From assembly GCF_031085155.1 (NCBI RefSeq), contig NZ_JAVHUL010000005.1:50775-114774 (forward strand): 64,000 nt of DNA, in the 5' to 3' direction. Positions 44,151 through 53,951 of the stretch are shown here, piece after piece (positions within the stretch are counted from its first letter, which is position 1; every line of letters begins with the position of its first letter). The position numbers and the translations under genes were made by a program. The notes beneath the pieces were generated by a model. That model saw only the letters and a list, made by a program, of their open reading frames with translations, was not told where the DNA came from and did not search any database. Source of the stretch: Mesonia profundi. Its GTDB lineage: Bacteria; Bacteroidota; Bacteroidia; Flavobacteriales; Flavobacteriaceae.

Positions 44151-45167
44151 ATGAAAATAATCGTACCCATGGCGGGAAGAGGATCTCGCTTAAGACCACA
44201 TACTTTAACCGTTCCTAAACCTTTAATTCCGGTGGCGGGCGAACCTATTGTTCATCGTTTGGTAAAAGATATCGCCAAGGTGCTTAACCAACCTATAGAG
44301 GAGGTCGCTTTTATTTTGGGTGATCCTGCTTTTTTTGGAAAAGAGGTGGAAGAGAGTTTAAAAGAATTGGCCAAAGGCTTAAATGCAAAGGCTTCTATTT
44401 ACCGACAGGATCAACCTTTGGGGACAGGACACGCCATTATGAGCGCTAAAGAATCTCTTTCTGGTCCTGCGGTGGTCGCTTACGCGGATACTTTAATCAA
44501 AGCCGATTTTAAATTGGATGAAGCTGCAGATGCTGTGATCTGGACTAAAAAAGTCGACAATCCTGAAGCTTACGGCGTGGTGAATCTAAACGAAAAAGAC
44601 GAAATTATTGAATTGGTAGAGAAGCCAAGTAGCTTTGTAAGTGACCAAGCTGTGATTGGGATATACTATTTTAAGGATATTTCAGTTTTAAAAGGTAAGC
44701 TGCAGGAAGTTTTGGAAGAAAATATCATGCACGGCGGCGAATATCAAATCAATGATGGGATTAAGAAAATGATGGCCGATGGCAAAGTTTTTAAGACAGG
44801 AACGGTAGACGAATGGATGGACTGCGGAAACAAAAAAGTAACCGTAGAAACCAATACTAGAATGCTTAACTTCCTTCATTCCGATAAGGAGAAACTTGTG
44901 GCAGACTCGGTTCAGCTTAACAATTCCAAAATCATTGAACCTTGTTATATTGGGGAAAATGTAGTGTTGGAAAACGCAACGATAGGACCCCATGTCTCTA
45001 TTGGTGATAATTGTAGCGTAAGTGATTCTACCATAAAAAACAGTTTGATTCAAACCCATAGCGAAATTAAGAATGCCAAGTTAAACAACGCAATGGTAGG
45101 TAATCATGCTAGATTTGATGGTAATTTTACCGAAATAAGTATCGGAGATTATTCCGTTTTAGAATAA
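44151..45167 (+). CDS. Sugar-phosphate nucleotidyltransferase with C-terminal beta-helix
   Basis: 338 residues. The N-terminal nucleotidyltransferase has PMAGRGSRLRPHTLTVPKPL (6-25), followed by VAYADTLIKADF and AYGVVNL. EKPSSFVSDQAVIGIYYF and GEYQINDGIKKM follow. The last 90 residues form hexapeptide repeats (ENVVLENATIGPHVSIGDNC). It is in the glucose-1-phosphate thymidylyltransferase/mannose-1-phosphate guanylyltransferase superfamily. The actual sugar is not certain. Its synteny between dut and a TPR protein is a core flavobacterial arrangement. Confidence 0.88.
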   Translation: MKIIVPMAGRGSRLRPHTLTVPKPLIPVAGEPIVHRLVKDIAKVLNQPIEEVAFILGDPAFFGKEVEESLKELAKGLNAKASIYRQDQPLGTGHAIMSAKESLSGPAVVAYADTLIKADFKLDEAADAVIWTKKVDNPEAYGVVNLNEKDEIIELVEKPSSFVSDQAVIGIYYFKDISVLKGKLQEVLEENIMHGGEYQINDGIKKMMADGKVFKTGTVDEWMDCGNKKVTVETNTRMLNFLHSDKEKLVADSVQLNNSKIIEPCYIGENVVLENATIGPHVSIGDNCSVSDSTIKNSLIQTHSEIKNAKLNNAMVGNHARFDGNFTEISIGDYSVLE

Positions 45168-45170
45168 AAT

Positions 45171-46544
45171 TTGAAAGCAGGTCTTTTTACATATTATAGT
45201 TTATTGATGCTTTTCGGAATTGTTTTTATTCCGAAAAGCACTTTTGCGCAAGTTCGCGAACCCTTAAAAGATACGCTGGTTCAAGATAATTTAGGTAATG
45301 TAGAAGATCAATTTCAGGAGTATTTTTTTGAAGCCCTAGCTCAAAAAGGGATAGAGAATCACGAGAAAGCCATTACAGCTTTATTGCAGTGTAAGAAAAT
45401 CTCTCCGCAAAAAAGCATTGTAGATTTTGAGTTGGGTAAGAACTATAAAGCTTTAAAAGAATATGGAAAAGCCGAAGCAAGCCTAAAAAAAGTACTCCAG
45501 GAACGTCCCAACGATAAAGATGTATTGAGCGAAATCTATGAGGTGTATTACCTCACGCAGGATTACCAAAAAGCGATTCCGGTCGCAGAATCTTTAGCAC
45601 AACACAGTGTGAATTACTATGAAGATTTAGCCAATCTTTACGGACTTACACAGCAATATGAAAAAGCTTTGAATGCGATTGATGCAATAGATGAGCGAGA
45701 AGGTTACAGCGATTACAGAGAAGCTTTACGGAATAAGATTTTCTCTGAAGCTAAAGACCCTGAACTTTTGGAGGCTTACCTCAAGAAAGAAATTGAACAG
45801 TTTCCCGATGTAGAAGAGCATTATTTAGAACTGATGCACTTTTACTCCAAGCAAGATGAGATAGAAAAAGCTTATCAAATCGCAGAAGGCCTTCAGCGAA
45901 GAAAGCCTAATTCTAGTGCGGCACATTTCGCCTTATATAAAAAATATTTAACGGCTTATGAAGATGAAAAAGCGATTGCTTCGATGAGGATTGTTCTGGA
46001 AAACACAAAAAATGAGACTTTAAAAAAGACCATTATTCAAGATTTGGTTCAGCTGGTAAAAGAAAAACCAGAGTATGAACCGCAGCTCATTAAAATTTTA
46101 GAGGACGAATTAGCTCCTAAGGTGCAATCTGATGAAATTTTAGGCGAATATCTGGTAAAGAATGATGAAAATGAAGCCTACAATCATTATTTGAATCGGT
46201 TAAAAAACGATCCCAATAATTTTGATCTTTTAAAGAAAGTGATTCATTTGGAAATCAAGCAGCAAAAATTTGAAACTGCATTAAAACGCTCCAATTCTGC
46301 CCTAGAGTTTTTCCCAACCCAACCTTTTTTCTATTATTACAAAGGCGTAGCCTTAAGGAATTTAAGTAAACCGAACTTAGCAGTAGATAGTTTTCAAGAA
46401 GGCTTGGAATATTTATTAGAAAACAAGGAGTTGGAATTGTATTTCTATGAGGGAATGCAAGAAAGTTATAAGACATTGAGTAATCCCGTGAAAGTAAAAG
46501 AGTATCAACAAAAAATAGAAGCTTTAAAAAATAAGAATCCTTAA
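45171..46544 (+). CDS. Exported TPR repeat protein
   Basis: 457 residues from a TTG start 3 bp after the previous stop. A signal peptide ends at STFAQ (residue 27). TPR pairs fill the rest (DFELGKNYKALKEYGKAEASLKKVL, FFYYYKGVALRNLSKPNLAVDSFQEGL). It should be a periplasmic or outer-membrane-associated scaffold. The order TPR-DUF4292-EnvC is conserved in flavobacteria, so it may support outer membrane or division functions with them. It overlaps the next gene by one base. Confidence 0.85.
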   Translation: MKAGLFTYYSLLMLFGIVFIPKSTFAQVREPLKDTLVQDNLGNVEDQFQEYFFEALAQKGIENHEKAITALLQCKKISPQKSIVDFELGKNYKALKEYGKAEASLKKVLQERPNDKDVLSEIYEVYYLTQDYQKAIPVAESLAQHSVNYYEDLANLYGLTQQYEKALNAIDAIDEREGYSDYREALRNKIFSEAKDPELLEAYLKKEIEQFPDVEEHYLELMHFYSKQDEIEKAYQIAEGLQRRKPNSSAAHFALYKKYLTAYEDEKAIASMRIVLENTKNETLKKTIIQDLVQLVKEKPEYEPQLIKILEDELAPKVQSDEILGEYLVKNDENEAYNHYLNRLKNDPNNFDLLKKVIHLEIKQQKFETALKRSNSALEFFPTQPFFYYYKGVALRNLSKPNLAVDSFQEGLEYLLENKELELYFYEGMQESYKTLSNPVKVKEYQQKIEALKNKNP

Positions 46545-47320
46545 TGAGTCATTTAAAAGCCATCTTTCCTTTAGTTCTTGTTCTTTTTTTAGTTTCCTGT
46601 GGAACAAAAAAAGTAGTAACCGGTACCGTTTCAGAAACAGCAAGCGTTAAGAATATTATTAAAGCGCATAACAATTCCGAGGCATCGTACACCACTTTGA
46701 ATGCGAGAATAAAAGGATCTTACAAAACCGAAAAGGAAGACCAATCCATCTCTATAAGTATGCGAATGGAGAAAGATAAAGCGATTTGGTTGAGTGCCAA
46801 ACTTGCAGGTATTATTCCGTTAGCGAAAGTTTATATTACGCCTAAACGGGTTCAGTATTACGAGAAAATTGATGGTACTTACTTTGACGGCGATTTTAGT
46901 TTGTTAAGCGATTGGTTAGGAATGGAATTAGATTTTGATAAAGTGCAGAACTTGTTATTAGGACAAGCTATTTATCCTTTAGAAAAAAAGGAGTTAAAAA
47001 TGAGCTTTACAGAAACCGATTACATCCTAAAATCTGAAGGGAATTCCTTACTAGAAACCATGTTTGCCATCCAGTCTTCTAACTTTAGATTAAAAGGGCA
47101 GCGTTTAGCGAGAGAAGCCAAACAGGAATCAGTTGTCATCGCTTATGATAATTACGAGCAAGTGAAAGAAGAATGGTTCCCTAAGAAAATAAAAATTATA
47201 GCCACTCAAAAAGGAAAAAGTACACAAATAGAGGTAGACTATCGTCAAATAGACCTGAATGCCTCGGTTAGTTTTCCGTTTAGCATTCCTTCAGGGTATA
47301 AAGAAATTACAGTAGAATGA
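46544..47320 (+). CDS. DUF4292 lipoprotein
   Basis: 258 residues with a lipoprotein signal: LVLVLFLVSC, Cys19. The mature part has a LolA/LolB-like antiparallel beta pattern with RMEKDKAIWLSAKLAGIIPL and KVYITPKRVQYYEKIDGTYF. DUF4292 is a Bacteroidota family thought to resemble lipoprotein carriers. An outer-membrane lipoprotein-handling role is an inference. It overlaps the EnvC-like gene by 4 bp. Confidence 0.88.
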   Translation: MSHLKAIFPLVLVLFLVSCGTKKVVTGTVSETASVKNIIKAHNNSEASYTTLNARIKGSYKTEKEDQSISISMRMEKDKAIWLSAKLAGIIPLAKVYITPKRVQYYEKIDGTYFDGDFSLLSDWLGMELDFDKVQNLLLGQAIYPLEKKELKMSFTETDYILKSEGNSLLETMFAIQSSNFRLKGQRLAREAKQESVVIAYDNYEQVKEEWFPKKIKIIATQKGKSTQIEVDYRQIDLNASVSFPFSIPSGYKEITVE

Positions 47321-48537
47321 TGAGTAAAAGAACCTATGTTTTAAGTATCCTATTCGTCTGTTTTTGTTTTTTGCAAGGCTTTAGTCAAAGCAAGGAAAGA
47401 AAGCAGTTAGAGCAGCGTCGTTTGGATCTTAAGGAAGAGATTAAGGAGATTAATAACTTATTAACCGTTAATAAGAAGAAAAAACAATCGGTATTGGTTC
47501 AAGTAGAAGATTTGGACAAGCGAATCAACGCGACCCAAAGCTTAATTAAAATTACCAACCAACAAGCAAATTTACTTACGAGAGAGGTGAATGAAAACCT
47601 CAATAAAATTACTAAGCTTAGAAAAGATCTAGAGGCTTTAAAGGAGGATTATGCCAAGATGATTCGCAAATCCTATAAAAGTAGTTCTAACCAAAGTCGG
47701 ATAATGTTTCTGTTCTCTTCAGAAAATTTTTTACAAGCCTATAAGCGATTGCAGTATATGAAGCAATATGCAAACTATAGAAAACAACAGGGAGACCAAA
47801 TTAAAGAACAAACACAGCTTCTTCAAGATTTAAATGCAGAGTTGATCGAACAACGTAAAGCCAAGGAAAAACTCTTGGCAGATAATAGAGTGACTCAAAA
47901 GAAACTGAAAAAAGATAAGAAACAGCAGCAAGCGCTCATGGCTTCCATTCAGGAGAAACGAGGAACTTTTGAAAGTCAGTTAAATGAACGACAAAAAGAA
48001 ATCTCTAGGATTGATAATCAAATACAAAAAATGATACGGGAGGCCATTGTCGCCGAAAACAAGAAAAAAGGAAATACTTCTACGAGTACTTTTAAACTTA
48101 CTCCAGAAGCTAAAGCTTTAGCAGCCGATTTCACTTCTAATAAAGGAAAATTGCCTTGGCCTGTAAAATCGGGTGTGATTTCTATGCGATTTGGGGTTCA
48201 TGCTCATAAAACGGTTCCTTCCGTTAAAGTAAAAAGTATTGGAGTGAGAATAGAAACCAATACCAAAGAACCTGTAAAAGCTATTTTTAAGGGGGAGGTC
48301 ATGAAGATACAAGCTATTCCAGGCGCAAACAAAGCAGTGATGGTGAGGCATGGTAATTATATTTCTGTCTACAATAACTTGGAGTCTGTAAACGTCCAAA
48401 CAGGAGATCAAATTACTACAGGACAAATATTAGGTCGTGTGGGGAAAGCTACTTCAACAGGGCGTCCCACATTAAGTCTTTCTCTTTTTAAAGATACCAC
48501 TTCGCTAGATCCTTCTTTATGGATATATAAAATGTAG
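47317..48537 (+). CDS. EnvC-like murein hydrolase activator with degenerate LytM domain
   Basis: 406 residues: signal peptide (to about residue 23, FSQ), a long coiled coil (25-255), then a C-terminal M23/LytM domain (about 270-406). The M23 zinc ligands are missing: the usual HxGxD position reads IGVRIET, YAHL is YNNL, and HLHFE is LSLSLF. Such degenerate LytM proteins, like EnvC and NlpD, activate cell-wall amidases at division rather than cutting peptidoglycan. It ends the conserved envelope block. Confidence 0.92.
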   Translation: MMSKRTYVLSILFVCFCFLQGFSQSKERKQLEQRRLDLKEEIKEINNLLTVNKKKKQSVLVQVEDLDKRINATQSLIKITNQQANLLTREVNENLNKITKLRKDLEALKEDYAKMIRKSYKSSSNQSRIMFLFSSENFLQAYKRLQYMKQYANYRKQQGDQIKEQTQLLQDLNAELIEQRKAKEKLLADNRVTQKKLKKDKKQQQALMASIQEKRGTFESQLNERQKEISRIDNQIQKMIREAIVAENKKKGNTSTSTFKLTPEAKALAADFTSNKGKLPWPVKSGVISMRFGVHAHKTVPSVKVKSIGVRIETNTKEPVKAIFKGEVMKIQAIPGANKAVMVRHGNYISVYNNLESVNVQTGDQITTGQILGRVGKATSTGRPTLSLSLFKDTTSLDPSLWIYKM

Positions 48538-48973
48538 AATGAGTTTTTAAACCTTAATCAAAAAGTAAAAGCGTCTGAAGCATTCGGACTGAACCGCTTG
48601 AATTTTTTTGATAGATGAACTTGTGTCAAGGTTCTTGATTTACTTATCCCCAAATGACTTACCTGTTTTTTTGTTGTGGTGTAAATGACAAGGGAAGTGA
48701 AGAAAGGTGACTTTGTTTATTCCGTTACACGTTAGATTATTTAAGGACGATTTCAAGCTCTTACACAAACTTCATAAAGCTTCTTAATGATTGTAAAATA
48801 TATCCATGATCTTATACTCAATTAAGGTTAACTTGTCATAGGCGCTAGAAATTACTTGATGCAATGAGAACGATGTTCTACTTCAGAAAAGCTTAAGAGT
48901 ATTATCGTTTTATAGGATTTGCCCATCTAAACTTTCGCATAAACAGGAAAAGTTTACTTTCCGATAAGGACAT
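48538..48973. other. Intergenic region without a gene
   Basis: No convincing coding frame in about 436 bp. It contains the 16-bp sequence CAAGGTTCTTGATTTA at 48627-48642, which also occurs at 42104, and AT-rich unstructured DNA. It separates a plus-strand operon from the minus-strand surface-protein block. Confidence 0.6.
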
Positions 48974-49012
48974 AAAAAAGCCCTCTTGAAAATTATTCAA
49001 GAGGGCTTTTTA
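48974..49012 (-). terminator. Bidirectional terminator downstream of the M36 protease gene
   Basis: Stem AAAAGCCCTCTTGAA / TTCAAGAGGGCTTTT with short AT loop and flanking A/T runs. It begins 17 bp past the minus-strand stop and can also stop plus-strand transcription. Confidence 0.9.
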
Positions 49013-49028
49013 CTATTAGAATATTCTA

Positions 49029-51686
49029 TTACTGAACGATTAATTTTTCAGTCTGAGTTTTATTTTTTGAATTAATTTTCATTACATAAACTCCAGTCGC
49101 TAAACCATTAATGTTGATTTGTGTAGTGTTGTTAGCTAGTTTCTGGTTCACTACCCTTCTTCCGTTAAGGTCATAAATAGCAATCGTTGCATCGTCTTGA
49201 GCAGCGTTTGATTGTACATTTACGTATCTAGACGCAGGGTTTGGATAAATACTAAATGCTTTTTCCAAAGAAGAAGAACTCGTACCCATCGTACAATTGA
49301 TCACACTTAATGGAGGCATCTCAAAATTCTCTACTTGATCAAAGCGATCTAAAGAACTTCCTTGATTTGCGTTATATCCTAAACCTCTATCAGCAAAAGC
49401 TTTCCAGATTAAACATTGGTTATCGCCATTGTTATTTAGCATATCTGCTTGTAAGATAGCATCTCTCCCGTCTACAAAACCAGGATTACATGCTTGTAAT
49501 TTTAAACCGTCTATTACCAATTGCATAGCGATATTGTTTCCTCCTGTTCCGTTTAATAGGTCTTCATCGTATCCATACTCATCAATTAGATCCCAAGTCA
49601 TATCCCATAACATCGTCGCCCAAACAAATCCAACTCCGTGCGGAGCCAAGATATTAGGGTTGTTTGAATCATTATAAGTGGCTGGGTTAATCACAGTATT
49701 TGTAGAGTAAGGAGCAGGTCTTAAGCCGCCACCGCTATCATCTTGTCCTAGTGCATAATTAGCAATAGTCTTACGATCGTCTGCACTATCACCAGGCTTT
49801 AAGGTCATCATAAGTGCAAAAAAATCACTCCAACCTTCACCCATTTGCTCTGTATACTGAATACAATTTCCATTTTCGTCAACCTCTACACAAGCGTATA
49901 AACAACCTGCATTGGAAGGACCTCCCGTTAGTCTAGTAGATATACCGTGACCATATTCGTGAGAAACAATTCCACCGTCTAAAGAACCATCTTTAATGTA
50001 AGGTCCAAACTGCTTAAGCGTAACATTTAGCGTTTGTCCATCTACTAAAGCTGCAATGATTGCATCTCCATCAGTCTTTGATAACATAATAGAAGGAATG
50101 GTAACAGGATTTGTAGGGGTTCCTCCCATTGGTATAGGAGTTCCTGCTTCATTATTCACGATAATTACAGCTACTGCGCCTGCAGCTTCTGCACTTTCCA
50201 CTTTAAAAGCGAAGCTACATTCACCTCTTTTAATTACCGCAATCTTATTATCTAAGTCTGCAGCGTTAACTAGTGGATCACAAGCGTCTAACTCATCTGA
50301 AGAAGGCCCTGAATTATCATCGATAGAAAGAATCATATCTGCAGTAATACCAGAACTAGGAATGGAGGGGCCAAAACTAGCTGTAGACCCTGTATAATTA
50401 CCTGCTAATTCCCCTGATGTATTTATGGATAAAACTTGGGGTAAGCCTGATGCGTTCCATGTAAACATTCTCATGGTTGGAATATTTCCGTCTGGAGGTG
50501 TAGCAAAGGTAGCATTATTTCCAGGTCCATTATTTGCCCCATCTTGTCCTCTAGCAAAAACATAATCTTCGCCCAGACCTTGATTGTTGTAATTTTCTTT
50601 CTGGAAATTACCACTGGCTTCATCAAAACCATACTCATACCATACATCATGCATCATATTGTTGAGGTAGAATAAATTGGTAACAGAAGCGTCTATATAA
50701 CCTACTGGTTGTTGATTTAAATCTAGTGGAAAATCAAATATAAGGGCTTCTGTTCCTTCTGGAGAATCCCCTAAATTACTATCACGACTATCAAATGCCC
50801 ACACGTTATTACCTCGGGTGTAGGTATAATCTGCACCTGCATTGCCATTAGTATCATGCCATCCATAAGGAGAAGCATTGGTGTTAGCTGGATTGCTTAC
50901 TAATTGTCTATCTGCGTCTGCAGGCGACACTGTAGGGATTGCAAATACTTTATAGCTAGCGTTATCAACTAACGTAGTGGTGTTTAAAAAACCGAAATTA
51001 TTTTCTTGCTCCTGAATTGTATGGTCTACAGCCTCAAAAGTAGTGTGAGAGTGCTTTTCTACTCCGTAAGTACAAGAAATAACCCAATCGTTTTTAAATA
51101 AGATCTTAGCGTTATTTGCATCTACAGAAATGTCCCACCAGTGTTTGTGATCTAAGGTGTAGATATTGATATTGTATACCAATTGGATAAGCTCTCCAAC
51201 AGGTTGGTACATTAACTTTACCGGAATTTCATTTTGGGAAATGGAGCCGTTTGATAGGATAAACTCTTGATTAGATGATGAGATAACTTCTAATCCAGAA
51301 GGGTTTAGATTTAACTTAGCCGCTAATTTGTTGACAGCAGTAATAGGATCTAGACTAGGGTTAGAATTATTAGTACGCTGACTTATATTTGCCTGAAAAT
51401 TATTTGAAAAGTAAACTACTTTATTATTCTTTATGGCAAAATTTCCTTGTGCGTTAAAGATCTGAATCCCGTTATAAGATTGATTTACAAAAACATGTTG
51501 AGTATTTGTACTTTTAGAAAAATAAGAATCTGTAATCTCTAATTCGGCTATATCTGAAGCAGAGAAATCTTTAAGGTTATTAGATAAATAATTTTTAATA
51601 ATAGGCATGTATTCATCTTGCGCCTGAACGGAATTACCTATGAATAATGCTACTATGAGCAGTATGGAGTAAAAGTTTCTTACCAT
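49029..51686 (-). CDS. M36 (fungalysin-type) metalloprotease with PA domain and T9SS sorting domain
   Basis: Secreted zinc protease, 885 residues. Signal peptide to QA (22); propeptide with FTP/PepSY-like segments (about 25-210); catalytic region with MMHDVWYEYGFDE and the zinc motif HEYGHG near residue 575, followed by EQMGEGWSDFFALM with the third ligand Glu. A PA domain (about 450-550: KIAVIKRGECSFAFK, AGAVAVIIVNN) is inserted before the zinc motif. The C-terminal IYPNPASRYVNVQSN to LIVQ is a T9SS type A signal. It should be exported and act outside the cell on proteins. Confidence 0.95.
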   Translation of the reverse strand: MVRNFYSILLIVALFIGNSVQAQDEYMPIIKNYLSNNLKDFSASDIAELEITDSYFSKSTNTQHVFVNQSYNGIQIFNAQGNFAIKNNKVVYFSNNFQANISQRTNNSNPSLDPITAVNKLAAKLNLNPSGLEVISSSNQEFILSNGSISQNEIPVKLMYQPVGELIQLVYNINIYTLDHKHWWDISVDANNAKILFKNDWVISCTYGVEKHSHTTFEAVDHTIQEQENNFGFLNTTTLVDNASYKVFAIPTVSPADADRQLVSNPANTNASPYGWHDTNGNAGADYTYTRGNNVWAFDSRDSNLGDSPEGTEALIFDFPLDLNQQPVGYIDASVTNLFYLNNMMHDVWYEYGFDEASGNFQKENYNNQGLGEDYVFARGQDGANNGPGNNATFATPPDGNIPTMRMFTWNASGLPQVLSINTSGELAGNYTGSTASFGPSIPSSGITADMILSIDDNSGPSSDELDACDPLVNAADLDNKIAVIKRGECSFAFKVESAEAAGAVAVIIVNNEAGTPIPMGGTPTNPVTIPSIMLSKTDGDAIIAALVDGQTLNVTLKQFGPYIKDGSLDGGIVSHEYGHGISTRLTGGPSNAGCLYACVEVDENGNCIQYTEQMGEGWSDFFALMMTLKPGDSADDRKTIANYALGQDDSGGGLRPAPYSTNTVINPATYNDSNNPNILAPHGVGFVWATMLWDMTWDLIDEYGYDEDLLNGTGGNNIAMQLVIDGLKLQACNPGFVDGRDAILQADMLNNNGDNQCLIWKAFADRGLGYNANQGSSLDRFDQVENFEMPPLSVINCTMGTSSSSLEKAFSIYPNPASRYVNVQSNAAQDDATIAIYDLNGRRVVNQKLANNTTQININGLATGVYVMKINSKNKTQTEKLIVQ

Positions 51687-51760
51687 TAAATTTGGGGTTT
51701 AAATTGTTAAATAAATGTAAAAATATACAATATTATCCTTATGGAAGGTGAACAATCGTT

Positions 51761-51796
51761 AAAAAGCTAGTTCTAAATGCATAGAACTAGCTTTTA
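51761..51796 (-). terminator. Terminator abutting the dgt stop codon
   Basis: Stem AAAAGCTAGTTCTA / TAGAACTAGCTTTT around AATGCA. On the minus strand the stem begins at the dgt stop and ends in a T run. Confidence 0.88.
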
Positions 51797-53134
51797 TAAG
51801 TGAAAGCCATTTATTTTTTGATAAATTCTTAAGGCATTTCCGTCGCTTAAAGAAGCCACATAACTGCTTATATCAATCAGCCATTTGTGGATATCTTGTT
51901 CCTCGTCTAAATCTTTTAAATACGTTTGACTTATCAATATATCGTAATTAGTCGCAGATTGGTTTGATTTCCTTTCTGCACTATTGCAAAACTTATCCAA
52001 TATGGTGTTGATAATTTGATAGCCGGTAATTTCTTTTTCGGTGACATCCTGACTTTGATAGATATTTTGGATAGAAATATTGATGATATCTTCTATTTGA
52101 ACTTTGTATTTAGACTTGTCTAATAAAGAAGTTTGAAACTCTCCATTTAGGATTTTTTCTTCATTCTCTATAAAAATATTCGCAGCTTCCTGAATCAAGG
52201 TGCTAATCGCTAAGGATCTTAAATAACTCAATCTGCTTTGGGTAGAAGTAAGCTGGGAATAATTTTCAGGCCGTATATTTTTCTCCACGAGTTTAATCAA
52301 CAGTTCTAGGGCTTTTTCTTCTTCGATAAGCCCTAAGTTGATTCCGTCTTCAAAATCAATAATCGTATAACAAATATCATCTGCCGCTTCCACCAAAAAA
52401 CTTAAGGGATGACGTTTGTAATGAATATCATTTTCGTTACCTATTTTTAATAACCCCAAGTCTTCGGCTACATCTTTAAAGATTTCTTTTTCGGTCTGAA
52501 AATAACCAAACTTCTTATCGTGAACCGCTTTAGTAGGTTGATGCGGTAAAGATTCTTTTGGGTACTTCATAAAAGCGCCCAAGGTGGCATAAGAAAGTCT
52601 TAAGCCGTCTTTGTTACCGTTTTTGGTTTCGGTAACCAATTTAAAACCATTGGCATTTCCTTCAAAATGGGTTAAATCGTGGTATTGTTTTTCGCTGAGT
52701 TGCTCTTTAAAGCGGAGTCCTTTTCCGTTAAGGAAATATTCTCCAATTGCTTTCTCTCCAGAATGACCAAAAGGCGGATTCCCGATATCGTGTGCCAAAG
52801 CGGCCGCAGCCACAATCGCACCAAAATCATTAAAGTGATACCCGTGTGTAGCCGCAAGATGTGAATGCTTTTCTATGACTTTCTTACCCGCTATTCTACC
52901 CAAGGATCTTCCTACAACAGAAACTTCTAAACTGTGGGTAAGTCTCGTATGAGCAAAATCTGTTTTAGAAAGCGGAATCACTTGAGTTTTGTCTTGTAAA
53001 CTCCTAAAGGCCGAAGAAAAAATGATGCGATCGTAATCTACTTCAAAACCCAAACGGGTATCATCTTGATCTAAGCGCAAACGTTTTTGTGTATCTCCAA
53101 ATCTTTTTAAAGAAAGTAATTGTTCCCAATTCAT
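51794..53134 (-). CDS. dgt: dGTP triphosphohydrolase (HD domain)
   Basis: 446 residues. Hydrolyses dGTP to deoxyguanosine and triphosphate. It starts MNWEQLLSLKRFGD, then DYDRIIFSSAFRSLQDKTQV and the HD metal site: HTRLTHSLEV (near 62-71), AALAHDIGNPPFGHSG (near 110-125) and EAADDICYTIIDFEDG with the last Asp (near 230). Normal for the family. It limits dGTP, which may affect mutation or phage growth. It stands alone with its own terminator. Confidence 0.95.
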   Translation of the reverse strand: MNWEQLLSLKRFGDTQKRLRLDQDDTRLGFEVDYDRIIFSSAFRSLQDKTQVIPLSKTDFAHTRLTHSLEVSVVGRSLGRIAGKKVIEKHSHLAATHGYHFNDFGAIVAAAALAHDIGNPPFGHSGEKAIGEYFLNGKGLRFKEQLSEKQYHDLTHFEGNANGFKLVTETKNGNKDGLRLSYATLGAFMKYPKESLPHQPTKAVHDKKFGYFQTEKEIFKDVAEDLGLLKIGNENDIHYKRHPLSFLVEAADDICYTIIDFEDGINLGLIEEEKALELLIKLVEKNIRPENYSQLTSTQSRLSYLRSLAISTLIQEAANIFIENEEKILNGEFQTSLLDKSKYKVQIEDIINISIQNIYQSQDVTEKEITGYQIINTILDKFCNSAERKSNQSATNYDILISQTYLKDLDEEQDIHKWLIDISSYVASLSDGNALRIYQKINGFHL

Positions 53135-53206
53135 GTGATAAATTTATACATTAGTAGTAAAATGGGAAAATAGTATTTTTTATGCGTTACAGAATTATTT
53201 TTTGCA

Positions 53207-53247
53207 TAAAAAAACCTGTGCCAAATTCAAAAGGATTGGAACAGGTT
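53207..53247 (-). terminator. Terminator for the minus-strand lipoprotein operon
   Basis: Stem CCTGTxCCAA / TTGGxACAGG with one mismatch, and a T run on the minus strand. It lies 76 bp past the stop of the gene ending at 53323. Confidence 0.7.
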
Positions 53248-53322
53248 AAAAACTTAGTGGAATTTTTATTAAAAGTGTCCTTGATTATAGGTCACAAATT
53301 TTTTATGCTGACAGATATCATT

Positions 53323-53883
53323 TTACATTCTATCAATTACGAGTTCTGCCAAACTCGAAGCTTTTGTTATCATTTTTTTGGTATTCATAGGATTATCCTT
53401 ACTTGGCGTCACCGAAAGTGAAATGTAAAAGATAAACCCATGCGAAGCCACGCGTAATTGTCCGCCGCCAAGTTTACTCCACGAAGCTTTATCACCTACG
53501 TGAGTAACTTCTTGCAGTTCATGACGATGATAGAGCCTATCATACTGACCTTTCCACAAAGCATCAATTTGGCTCTTGGTACGTTTTTCTCCCCGAGCAA
53601 AATTTAAGGTGACAGAATAGTATAGAAACTCATCACCTGCTGCCTTCCAACCATAAAAGCAAATTGCTTTTTCCTCTTCCCTCTGTTCTATTTTCAACTC
53701 CTTTGATACCTCAAAGACAGATTGAATGTCTTCTTTTTTGAGCAGATTACAGATGTCGTCACGCCTGCTCGAACCTGTGAAGTTTTCGTCATTTTCTTTC
53801 GCTTTTTGGTTTTTGCAAGAAATCATCATTTGGATCACTAAAAAAGCTAACAGAAGACTTTCAATTTTGAATAAAGACTTCAT
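53323..53883 (-). CDS. Lipoprotein of unknown function
   Basis: 186 residues with a lipoprotein signal ending QMMISC (Cys23) followed by KNQKAKENDEN. The mature domain begins DDICNLLKKEDIQSVF and has a second Cys in AICFYGW, a C-LL...C-x-W layout that loosely recalls DUF3558-type lipoproteins; this similarity is only by eye. It is probably cotranscribed with the lipoprotein at 53952 (68-bp gap), under the operator at 54563-54655. Confidence 0.75.
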   Translation of the reverse strand: MKSLFKIESLLLAFLVIQMMISCKNQKAKENDENFTGSSRRDDICNLLKKEDIQSVFEVSKELKIEQREEEKAICFYGWKAAGDEFLYYSVTLNFARGEKRTKSQIDALWKGQYDRLYHRHELQEVTHVGDKASWSKLGGGQLRVASHGFIFYISLSVTPSKDNPMNTKKMITKASSLAELVIDRM

Positions 53884-53951
53884 AAGATGTTAGTTTTAAT
53901 GAGGTATTTTGTCAATTTTGTAATTATTGAGTACTTATTGCATTTGTTTTA

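Noticed and set aside
44688..45059. Minus-strand 123-residue frame in the nucleotidyltransferase gene
   Set aside because: It lies antisense to a well-supported conserved gene and shows no domain.
47317..48537. Active M23 peptidase
   Set aside because: None of the zinc-binding residues of the LytM fold is kept.
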